Positions 1 to 5,995 of a stretch of 5,995 nucleotides of DNA are shown piece by piece. Made by a program: the position numbers and the translations under genes. Below the pieces are notes generated by a model. The model did no database searches, was not told where the DNA came from, and saw only the letters and a program-made list of their open reading frames with translations. Position 1 is the stretch's first letter; every line of letters starts with the position of its first letter. Location of the stretch: NCBI GenBank assembly GCA_913052425.1, contig CAJXEG010000084.1, positions 1-5,995 of the forward strand, given 5' to 3'. Origin of the DNA: an uncultured Flavobacteriaceae bacterium. GTDB lineage: Bacteria; Bacteroidota; Bacteroidia; Flavobacteriales; Flavobacteriaceae.

Positions 1-789
1 AAAAACGAATTTACAGGGGTTTTGACCGGAAAAGGTATTTCCTGGGGAGGTTCGCTGATCAGACCTGAGGCCACAGGCTATGGAGTGGTTTATTTTGTAC
101 AAAAGATGATGGAACACAATGGAGCAGGCCTGGAGGGCAAAAAAGTAGTGATCTCTGGAAGTGGAAATGTAGCCCAATACGCTGCTGAGAAGGCCATTCA
201 ATTGGGAGGTAAAGTATTGACCATGTCGGATTCTTCGGGATACATATACGATGCAGAAGGCATAGACGAAGAAAAATTAGCCCATGTGATGGAGCTCAAA
301 AACATCAAAAGAGCCCGTATCAGCGACTATATCGAAAAATACCCCAAAGCAAAGTTCGTTGCCGGTAAAACCCCGTGGGAGGTCGCCTGTGAAGTAGCCC
401 TGCCCTGTGCTACCCAAAATGAATTGAACGAAAAAGACGCCGCTTTATTAATCAGCAATGGCTGTGTTTGTGTTGGCGAAGGTGCCAATATGCCCTCTAC
501 TCCAGAGGCCATTCACCAATTTACCAATCATAAAATACTTTATGCACCGGGTAAAGCTTCCAATGCAGGTGGGGTGGCTGTTTCAGGATTAGAAATGGCT
601 CAAAACTCCCTGAGATACAATTGGTCCAGAGAAGAAGTAGATGCCAAACTACAATCCATCATGGCCGAAATTCATCAATCTTGTATGGATTTTGGTAAAG
701 AAGATGGATATGTCAATTATGTAAAAGGAGCCAACATTGCTGGTTTTGTAAAAGTAGCCGATGCCATGCTTGCTCAAGGAGTGGTTTAA
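1..789 (+). CDS. gdhA: NADP-specific glutamate dehydrogenase, 3' part (5' end outside window)
   Basis: This cytoplasmic enzyme makes L-glutamate from 2-oxoglutarate, ammonium and NADPH, and so assimilates ammonium. The frame is open from base 1, giving 262 residues that I number from the window edge. Hexameric bacterial GDHs have about 447 residues, so roughly 185 are missing upstream, including the substrate-binding half with its catalytic lysine. Visible here are the domain-junction stretch SLIRPEATGYG (18-28), the Rossmann dinucleotide motif GSGNVA (53-58), the SDSSG (76-80) at the end of the second strand as in NADP-preferring E. coli GdhA, ALPCATQNEL, EGANMP, the active-site segment PGKASNAGGV (183-192), and the family C-terminus NIAGFVKVADAMLAQGVV. 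Similarity to E. coli GdhA is strong along the whole stretch. The TTG at base 22 lies inside the conserved text and is not the start. The stop TAA (787-789) is 3 bases before recO, so the two are probably cotranscribed. Confidence 0.97.
   Translation, partial: KNEFTGVLTGKGISWGGSLIRPEATGYGVVYFVQKMMEHNGAGLEGKKVVISGSGNVAQYAAEKAIQLGGKVLTMSDSSGYIYDAEGIDEEKLAHVMELKNIKRARISDYIEKYPKAKFVAGKTPWEVACEVALPCATQNELNEKDAALLISNGCVCVGEGANMPSTPEAIHQFTNHKILYAPGKASNAGGVAVSGLEMAQNSLRYNWSREEVDAKLQSIMAEIHQSCMDFGKEDGYVNYVKGANIAGFVKVADAMLAQGVV
776..781 (+). promoter_or_regulatory. possible Shine-Dalgarno sequence for recO
   Basis: AAGGAG lies inside the last codons of gdhA, with 11 bases between it and the recO ATG at 793. 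The match to the anti-Shine-Dalgarno sequence is good but the spacing is slightly long. Bacteroidota ribosomes depend little on this element, and the same bases encode the conserved QGV end of GDH, so it may be coincidence. Coupling to translation of gdhA across the 3-base gap is an equally good explanation for recO initiation. Confidence 0.3.
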
Positions 790-792
790 AAC

Positions 793-1521
793 ATGTTGAT
801 TGAAACCGATGCCGTTGTTATAAGTACACTCAAATACGGTGATTCAAGCCTAATTGCGCGTTGCTACTGCAAAGAACTCGGTCTAAAATCTTTTATGCTA
901 AAAGGCATACTGTCCTCCAAAAAAGGTGCCCTGAAAAAGTCGCTGTTTCAACCCCTCAGCATCATCAACCTTATTACACAAGTAAAAAACCAAAACAGAG
1001 AAGGGCTTCATTTTATCAAAGAGGCCCGAATCCGTTTTCCTTTGATCGAAATTCCATCGGACATCAAAAAAAATGCTGTAGCCCTGTTTTTATCCGAAGT
1101 AATGACACGCGTCATTAGCGAGGAGGGCGCGCCCAATTCAACACTATACCATTTTATCCAAAAAAACGTTATTCAATTGGAAGAAAAAGGGTTTTCTCCC
1201 CTTTTTCATTTAAAGTTTATGATGGATCTCAGTCAACATCTCGGCTTCTATCCCAATCAATCCGATTTGAAAAAGGATTTTTTTGATTTGGAAAGTGGCT
1301 GTTTTTGCAGCTCGTCTCCCTCTAAATATCTCATAGGAGGAGATCTGGTCGATGCATTGAAACAATTACTTGGCACTAATTTAGAGGCGTTGAATGAATT
1401 AACAATACCCAATTCACTCAGAACAAAGGTATTAAGCGTATTGATAGATTATTTTAATTTACATTTACAGGGTTTCGGAAAAATAAAATCAGTAGATATA
1501 CTCCATGAAATCTTTCGCTAA
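793..1521 (+). CDS. recO: DNA repair protein RecO
   Basis: RecO works with RecR (and RecF) to load RecA onto SSB-coated single-stranded DNA and can anneal complementary strands; it belongs to the RecFOR gap-repair pathway in the cytoplasm. The product has 242 residues, a normal RecO length. The N-terminal OB-fold is recognisable from TDAVVISTLKYGDSSLIA (about 5-22), followed by strands with G-K-x-K-like basic text (LKGILSSKKGALKK) up to about residue 80. The rest is the helical C-terminal domain, with LFLSEVMTRVI, LKFMMDLSQHLGFYPN and FDLESGCF. Only a C-F-C pair (C170, C172) is present where some RecO proteins carry a four-cysteine zinc site, so zinc binding is doubtful. The ATG at 793 puts the family's N-terminus in the right place. 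The gene follows gdhA by 3 bases and its last 17 bases overlap the receptor gene. Symbol assigned by family recognition. Confidence 0.93.
   Translation: MLIETDAVVISTLKYGDSSLIARCYCKELGLKSFMLKGILSSKKGALKKSLFQPLSIINLITQVKNQNREGLHFIKEARIRFPLIEIPSDIKKNAVALFLSEVMTRVISEEGAPNSTLYHFIQKNVIQLEEKGFSPLFHLKFMMDLSQHLGFYPNQSDLKKDFFDLESGCFCSSSPSKYLIGGDLVDALKQLLGTNLEALNELTIPNSLRTKVLSVLIDYFNLHLQGFGKIKSVDILHEIFR
1505..1521 (+). other. 17-base overlap of recO and the receptor gene
   Basis: The receptor ATG at 1505 lies in another frame inside the last codons of recO, whose TAA is 1519-1521. The signal peptide begins exactly at this ATG, and there is no Shine-Dalgarno-like purine tract just upstream. Together these suggest that ribosomes finishing recO re-initiate on the receptor start (translational coupling). 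That coupling is inference; the overlap itself is seen directly. Confidence 0.7.
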
Positions 1522-4000
1522 GAATTGTTTTCTCTTGCTAATAGCTTCCTTTTCTAGCTTCCACAGTCTTTTTGGACAAGAGGTTTGGGTAGAAGACAGT
1601 GTGACTGGCGAGCCTTTGGAGAATGTGGTTATTTTCTCAGAAAACGGGAATCATAATCTACTGACCAATGCCATAGGAAAAGTCGTACTTGATGACTTTC
1701 CTCGCGAGGGGCAAATCAACTTTAGTCTGCTGGGATATCAGCCTCTGACGATTTCAATTCTTGAAATTTTGCAAGGCAAAAAAGCAATTCCATTGACTTC
1801 CGAAGATGAAGTTTTAGAAGAAGTGGTACTTTCTGTAGCCCGTTCCCAAGCGACCAGAGACAAAATCGCTGAACAAGTTGGAATTATCTCTCAAAAGGAG
1901 ATTGAAATCGGTGCAGTGGCCACCGGAGCAGACCTTTTGGAAATCAATCCTAACATTAGGATTCAAAAATCTCAAGGTGGAGGGGGAAGTCCTGTTCTAA
2001 GAGGCTTTGAAGCCAATCGGGTCTTGATCGTGGTCGATGGCGTTAGAATGAACAACGCAATCTACAGATCCGGTCATTTACAAAACGCCATTACCATCGA
2101 CCCCCACAACATTGAAAGGGTGGAAGTCACTTTAGGGTCCTCCTCTGTAGGTTATGGTTCCGATGCCTTAGGAGGGGTTATACACTACTACACCAAATCT
2201 CCCCAGTTGAATACTAATACCCCGGTAAAATCCGAATTTTCATCCACCTTCAATTACGCCAATCTGTCTTTTATAAACAATGCCAATACCGCATTGAGTT
2301 ATAAAAATTGGGGAAGTCTTACCAGTGTGAGTTATTCTAATTTTGGCGACATCAGAATAGGTGAAAAAAGAGATCACGGTTTTCCCAAATGGGGATTGAC
2401 TCCTAATTATTCCCTCAACAGCAGACATGAATACAATGAAACCCCCACGACCAATTCTCGTCCTAACATTCAAAAAAATACAGGCTACGACCAATTCGAT
2501 ATTTTTCAAAAATTCCTTGTTCGCCTTCCTAGCGACATGCTTTTAAATATAAACCTCCAGTATTCCGAATCTTCCGACATTGATCGATACGATAAATTAG
2601 TGGAGGAACGCAATGGCAGTCTGCGCTTTAGCGAATGGTATTACGGACCCCAAAAGAGATTTTTTCTCTCCCCACAGCTAAAATTTTTCTTGGGTAAAAA
2701 TTGGTTAAAAAAAGGGACACTTACCGCTGCCTATCAAAATGTGGAAGAGTCTCGGGTCAACCGAAAATTTGAAAGCCTTACCCGTTCCCATCAAATTGAA
2801 AAAGTTGATGTTTACAGCATTAATGCTGATTTTTATGGAAATATCGCTCAAGGCCATTCCTTGTCCTACGGTCTGGAGTGGACCTATAACAAAATTCGAT
2901 CTCAAGGCTATTCCTTAGACTTGGTTCTCGATTTGGAGAATATCGTCGATTACACCAACCGAACCATGATCCCCTCCCGCTACCCCAGTGATGGCAGTAG
3001 TGCCTCCAGTTTTGCGGGTTACTTGAATTGGATCTATAGGCTTAACGATCGTTTTACAATTAATGGAGGGCTGAGACTGACCGGATCAAAGATCATTGCT
3101 CGATGGAATGACTCTGCTCAGGTGGACAAACTACTGTCTTCAGTCGATTTGCAATCTGAAGCATTGACCTATACTTTGGCCATGACCTACCGGCCCAACG
3201 AAAAATGGCAAATCAACAATCTAATTTCCAGTGGATTCAGAAACCCCAATATTGATGACATCGGAAAAATCAGAGAGAGCAATGGAATTCTGTTGGTCCC
3301 TAATTCCTTTTTAAAACCGGAATACGCATATACATTAGAATCCGGAATCAAATATACCGCTTCCAACAAAATCAATTTTATCGACCTAAGGGCCTTTGCC
3401 ACTTTGGTTTCTCGACACATCGTAAGGTCGGATTTTATCGTTTTTTCCGACACCACTACCCCCGATGAAAACACCATTATGTACATTGGGGAAGAAGTAT
3501 ATACCCAAGCCAATAAAAATTTAGGAAACCGCTTTATCTATGGTGGTTCCCTTCAGGGAAAATGGTTGCTCAGTGATCCATTCGAAATCATGGGTGGAAT
3601 AACCTACACCACCGCAGACCTAAACCCCGATTATGGCCCAATGCCTTCTATCGCTCCCTTATTCGGAACCTTTACACTTTCTCATGAAGTGAAAAATTGG
3701 AAAACTTTACTTATTTGGAAGTTCAGTGAACGAAAACACCCCAATGATTACAGTTGGGGAGGTGAAGACGGATTGAACGAAACCCCTTTAGTCAATCACA
3801 ACGCCAGTGAAGATGCGTATAAATATTACGGCATGCCTTCTTGGAATATTTGGTCTGTTTTGTCCCAATATCAGTTTCGAAAAAACATCATTTTAAATGT
3901 GGGACTCAAAAATATTTTTGATCTGCATTACAGAACTTTTGCCTCGGGTATCTCTGCAGAAGGAAGGAGTTTACAGTTAGGAATGAAGGTTAAAATCTAA
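1505..4000 (+). CDS. TonB-dependent outer-membrane receptor with N-terminal CarboxypepD_reg-like domain
   Basis: This is an 831-residue gated outer-membrane beta-barrel that imports a scarce ligand using energy from TonB-ExbB-ExbD. In order: a signal peptide (1-24; basic start, FLLLIASF core, probable cleavage before Q25), a carboxypeptidase-regulatory-like beta-sandwich (about 26-95), a TonB-box-like EEVVLS (105-110), the plug (about 115-230) and the barrel (about 235-831). The plug text RGFEANRVLIVVDGVRMNNA (166-185), then YRSGHLQ, is highly characteristic. The subfamily resembles hemoglobin/hemin/transferrin-type receptors, as does the end with LKNIFDLHYRTFASGI. The barrel has GFRNPN (577-582) and NSFLKPE (600-606), aligning with the FRAP and NPNL region of heme receptors but diverged, with no histidine between them. 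The ligand is therefore unknown: heme, an iron chelate or another substrate. The ATG gives a complete signal peptide directly, which supports the start despite the 17-base overlap with recO. I see no Shine-Dalgarno sequence, and no SusD-like partner within the window. Confidence 0.93.
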   Translation: MKSFAKNCFLLLIASFSSFHSLFGQEVWVEDSVTGEPLENVVIFSENGNHNLLTNAIGKVVLDDFPREGQINFSLLGYQPLTISILEILQGKKAIPLTSEDEVLEEVVLSVARSQATRDKIAEQVGIISQKEIEIGAVATGADLLEINPNIRIQKSQGGGGSPVLRGFEANRVLIVVDGVRMNNAIYRSGHLQNAITIDPHNIERVEVTLGSSSVGYGSDALGGVIHYYTKSPQLNTNTPVKSEFSSTFNYANLSFINNANTALSYKNWGSLTSVSYSNFGDIRIGEKRDHGFPKWGLTPNYSLNSRHEYNETPTTNSRPNIQKNTGYDQFDIFQKFLVRLPSDMLLNINLQYSESSDIDRYDKLVEERNGSLRFSEWYYGPQKRFFLSPQLKFFLGKNWLKKGTLTAAYQNVEESRVNRKFESLTRSHQIEKVDVYSINADFYGNIAQGHSLSYGLEWTYNKIRSQGYSLDLVLDLENIVDYTNRTMIPSRYPSDGSSASSFAGYLNWIYRLNDRFTINGGLRLTGSKIIARWNDSAQVDKLLSSVDLQSEALTYTLAMTYRPNEKWQINNLISSGFRNPNIDDIGKIRESNGILLVPNSFLKPEYAYTLESGIKYTASNKINFIDLRAFATLVSRHIVRSDFIVFSDTTTPDENTIMYIGEEVYTQANKNLGNRFIYGGSLQGKWLLSDPFEIMGGITYTTADLNPDYGPMPSIAPLFGTFTLSHEVKNWKTLLIWKFSERKHPNDYSWGGEDGLNETPLVNHNASEDAYKYYGMPSWNIWSVLSQYQFRKNIILNVGLKNIFDLHYRTFASGISAEGRSLQLGMKVKI

Positions 4001-4027
4001 AATCCTTTTTTTTTGCCTAAAATCCTT
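3997..4027 (+). repeat. 11-base direct repeat flanking a nine-T run
   Basis: CTAAAATCCTT occurs at 3997-4007 and again at 4017-4027, a period of exactly 20 bases. The first copy contains the receptor stop codon (TAA 3998-4000). The second copy touches the proposed -7 element of ileS. Nine T residues (4006-4014) start in the end of the first copy. The repeat could be a binding site for a dimeric regulator on one face of the helix, or a relic of a small duplication. Nothing here decides between them. Confidence 0.5.
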
Positions 4028-4034
4028 AATTTCG
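4027..4034 (+). promoter_or_regulatory. possible Bacteroidota -7 promoter element for ileS
   Basis: TAATTTCG matches the Bacteroidota -7 consensus TAnnTTTG at all but one position and is followed by CAAC, as is common in flavobacterial promoters. It lies 24 bases before the ileS ATG, which would give a short leader. The -33 TTG expected about 19-21 bases upstream is absent; the nearest TTTG (4012-4015) is only 11 bases away. This is a weak candidate, so readthrough from the receptor gene is also possible. Confidence 0.25.
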
Positions 4035-4058
4035 CAACTTTAATAAACGCCGCTTGAC

Positions 4059-5995
4059 ATGGTTTTTAAGGAGTATAAAGGACTCGATTTACCCGCAATT
4101 TCTTCGGAAATACTCAACTTCTGGGAGGAGGAGCAGATTTTTGAAAAAAGCATCTCCGAAAGAGAAAATCGTCCCCCTTATATTTTTTATGAAGGCCCGC
4201 CTTCGGCCAATGGAATGCCGGGTATTCACCACGTCATGGCGCGAACCATCAAAGATATTTTTTGCCGCTACAAAACTCAAAAGGGCTTTCAGGTTAATCG
4301 AAAAGCAGGCTGGGACACCCATGGACTTCCGGTTGAACTGGGCGTTGAAAAGGCGTTGGGCATTACAAAAGATGCCATTGGAAAATCCATTTCAGTAGAG
4401 GAATACAATAACGCATGTAAGGAAGCGGTGATGAAATACACCGATGTTTGGAACCGATTGACACAGAAAATGGGCTATTGGGTTGACATGGACGACCCCT
4501 ATGTGACCTATACTTCTAAATACATGGAAACCGTCTGGTGGCTCATCAAACAGATTCATGAAAAAGGACTTTTGTACAAGGGTTATACCATTCAACCCTA
4601 CTCCCCCAAGGCAGGAACGGGACTGAGTTCACATGAGCTGAACCAACCCGGTACCTACCAGGACGTCAGTGATACTACCGTAACAGCACAGTTCAAAGCT
4701 AAGGAGGATTCCTTACCCGAATCCCTAAAGGGAAATACCCCCTTGTACTTTTTGGCATGGACCACTACCCCGTGGACACTGCCTTCCAATACTGCATTGA
4801 CCGTAGGGCCGAAAATCGACTATGTTGTGGTACATACTTTCAACCAATATACTTTTCAACCCATTCGGGTAATTTTGGCCAAAGCCCTAGTAGGCAAACA
4901 ATTTTCCGGAAAATATGAAGCAGTAGATTCCCTATCGGCATTGGAAAACCCTGCGGAAGGAGCAAAAAAAATACCTTTTTTCCTTGAAAAAGAAATCAAA
5001 GGAAAGGAACTCCTAGACATTCGCTATGAAAAAATATGGCAGGAAGCTCCAGAACCAATAGATCATCCTGAAAATGCCTATCGAGTGATTTTGGGGGATT
5101 TTGTAACCACAGAAGACGGTACCGGAATCGTTCATACCGCACCGACTTTTGGAGCCGATGATGCCAAAGTGGCCAAAGAAGCAACTCCCGAAGTTCCTCC
5201 ACTTCTCATTTTGGACGAAAACAACAACAAAGTTCCTCTGGTCGATTTACAGGGTAAGTTCAGACCGGAAATGGGAAGTTTGGCCGGACAATACGTCAAA
5301 AACGATTACTATGAAGAAGGCAAGGCTCCCGACAAATCCTGCGATGTACAAATCGCCATCCGACTCAAAGAAGAGAATGCCGCATTTAAAGTCGAAAAAT
5401 ACGTTCACTCCTATCCCAACTGCTGGAGGACAGACAAGCCCATTCTTTACTACCCCCTCGACTCATGGTTTATCAAAATCACAGAGGTCAGGGATCGACT
5501 CACAGCCTTGAATCAAGAAATCAACTGGAAACCCAAAGCCACAGGCGAAGGTAGGTTTGGCAACTGGCTGGCCAACGCCAACGACTGGAACCTTTCAAGG
5601 TCACGATTTTGGGGCATCCCACTCCCCGTATGGAGGACAGAGGAAGGTGAACAAACAAAAGTAATTGGATCGGTAGCCGAGTTGTACGAAGAAATTGAAA
5701 AATCCATCCAAAGTGGGTATATGAGTGAAAATCCACTGGCCAATTTTGTAGTGGGTGATATGAGTGAAGCGAATTACGATAAAATAGACCTCCACAAACA
5801 CATTGTCGATGAGATTGTACTGACTTCGTCCAAAGGGACTCCCATGCAACGCGAAAAAGACTTGATCGATGTTTGGTTTGACTCTGGATCCATGCCCTAT
5901 GCCCAATGGCACTATCCTTTCGAAAATAAAAACAAAATTGATCAAGGTTCAGCCTTCCCTGCCGAATATATCGCTGAGGGAGTAGACCAAACCCG
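4059..5995 (+). CDS. ileS: isoleucine-tRNA ligase, type 2 (eukaryote-like), 5' part (3' end outside window)
   Basis: This cytoplasmic class I synthetase activates isoleucine with ATP, charges tRNA-Ile and hydrolyses mischarged valine. The frame stays open to the window edge: 645 complete codons of an expected 1,050-1,150, so the KMSKS loop and anticodon-binding domain are not visible. I checked the frame by translating it throughout and found no frameshift. Seen in order: the N-terminus EYKGLDLP (5-12); the signature GPPSANGMPGIHH (46-58), where HxGH is replaced by G55-I56-H57-H58; GWDTHGLPVE (84-93); QPYSPKAGTGLSSHE (179-193); the editing domain with AWTTTPWTLPSN (233-244) and HTAPTFGADD (359-368); the return to the catalytic core with WNLSRSRFWGIPLP (510-523) and DVWFDSGS (604-611); and AEYIAEGVDQT at the edge. 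The start is firm: two in-frame TAA codons at 4041-4046 lie just upstream and the ATG is the first start after them. No Shine-Dalgarno sequence is seen. Confidence 0.97.
   Translation, partial: MVFKEYKGLDLPAISSEILNFWEEEQIFEKSISERENRPPYIFYEGPPSANGMPGIHHVMARTIKDIFCRYKTQKGFQVNRKAGWDTHGLPVELGVEKALGITKDAIGKSISVEEYNNACKEAVMKYTDVWNRLTQKMGYWVDMDDPYVTYTSKYMETVWWLIKQIHEKGLLYKGYTIQPYSPKAGTGLSSHELNQPGTYQDVSDTTVTAQFKAKEDSLPESLKGNTPLYFLAWTTTPWTLPSNTALTVGPKIDYVVVHTFNQYTFQPIRVILAKALVGKQFSGKYEAVDSLSALENPAEGAKKIPFFLEKEIKGKELLDIRYEKIWQEAPEPIDHPENAYRVILGDFVTTEDGTGIVHTAPTFGADDAKVAKEATPEVPPLLILDENNNKVPLVDLQGKFRPEMGSLAGQYVKNDYYEEGKAPDKSCDVQIAIRLKEENAAFKVEKYVHSYPNCWRTDKPILYYPLDSWFIKITEVRDRLTALNQEINWKPKATGEGRFGNWLANANDWNLSRSRFWGIPLPVWRTEEGEQTKVIGSVAELYEEIEKSIQSGYMSENPLANFVVGDMSEANYDKIDLHKHIVDEIVLTSSKGTPMQREKDLIDVWFDSGSMPYAQWHYPFENKNKIDQGSAFPAEYIAEGVDQT

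Noticed and set aside
22..789. TTG at 22 as the glutamate dehydrogenase start
   Set aside because: The frame is open to base 1 and the residues before it (KNEFTGV) continue the family alignment; the gene is cut by the window edge, not short.
1100..1117. Inverted repeat TAATGAC-ACGC-GTCATTA inside recO
   Set aside because: A 7-base stem with a 4-base loop is within chance for a 6 kb window; it encodes ordinary RecO residues and has no T run or second copy nearby.
861..1118. + strand 85-codon frame inside recO
   Set aside because: Its very basic, serine/glutamine-rich text is typical of an off-frame reading; RecO in the overlapping frame is clear.
1441..1467. Possible internal promoter for the receptor gene (TTG at 1441-1443, TACATTTA at 1460-1467)
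   Set aside because: The -7-like element lacks the final G and the 16-base spacer is shorter than the usual 19-21; AT-rich coding sequence gives such matches by chance.
4054..4398. + strand open frame of 114 codons at the start of ileS
   Set aside because: It is out of frame with ileS, begins with TTG and resembles nothing; the ileS frame over the same bases carries all the conserved synthetase motifs.
5149..5511. + strand open frame of 120 codons
   Set aside because: It lies wholly inside ileS in another frame, with no recognisable content.
5601..5945. Minus-strand open frame of 114 codons, and the other minus-strand frames in the receptor gene and ileS
   Set aside because: All are antisense to well-conserved coding sequence and show no family features, no plausible initiation context and no neighbouring genes on that strand.
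4059..5995. Possible frameshift in ileS, since the gene has no stop in the window
   Set aside because: Manual translation from 4059 to 5993 gives continuous synthetase sequence with motifs in the expected order; the gene simply runs past the edge.

Overview
The window carries four tightly packed genes, all on the + strand: the 3' part of an NADP-type glutamate dehydrogenase gene (1-789), a complete recO (793-1521), a complete TonB-dependent outer-membrane receptor gene (1505-4000), and the 5' part of ileS (4059-5995, running off the end). I see no tRNA, rRNA, CRISPR array, insertion sequence or phage gene. The longest stretch without a gene is the 58 bases at 4001-4058.

The organism is most likely a member of the Bacteroidota, probably the flavobacterial/cytophagal side. 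Three things point there. The receptor has a Bacteroidota-style N-terminus, with a signal peptide, a carboxypeptidase-regulatory-like beta-sandwich and then the plug. The IleRS is the eukaryote-like type 2 form, with wording such as GIHHVMAR and QPYSPKAGTGLSSHE that I associate with Bacteroidota. The genes also largely lack good Shine-Dalgarno sequences and are moderately AT-rich. This is family recognition from memory, not a database search.

The first three genes look like one transcription unit: gdhA and recO are 3 bases apart, and recO and the receptor gene overlap by 17 bases. A short AT-rich gap with a nine-T run, an 11-base direct repeat and a possible -7 element separates the receptor gene from ileS. 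The functions (ammonium assimilation, recombinational repair, outer-membrane uptake, isoleucyl-tRNA charging) do not form a pathway. This reads as compact chromosomal core sequence in which the receptor is the only accessory-like gene.

I do not see a new multi-gene system. The observation most worth following is in ileS: the class I signature, normally HxGH, reads G-I-H-H (residues 55-58). This swapped motif has been linked to very strong mupirocin resistance in some type 2 bacterial IleRS enzymes.
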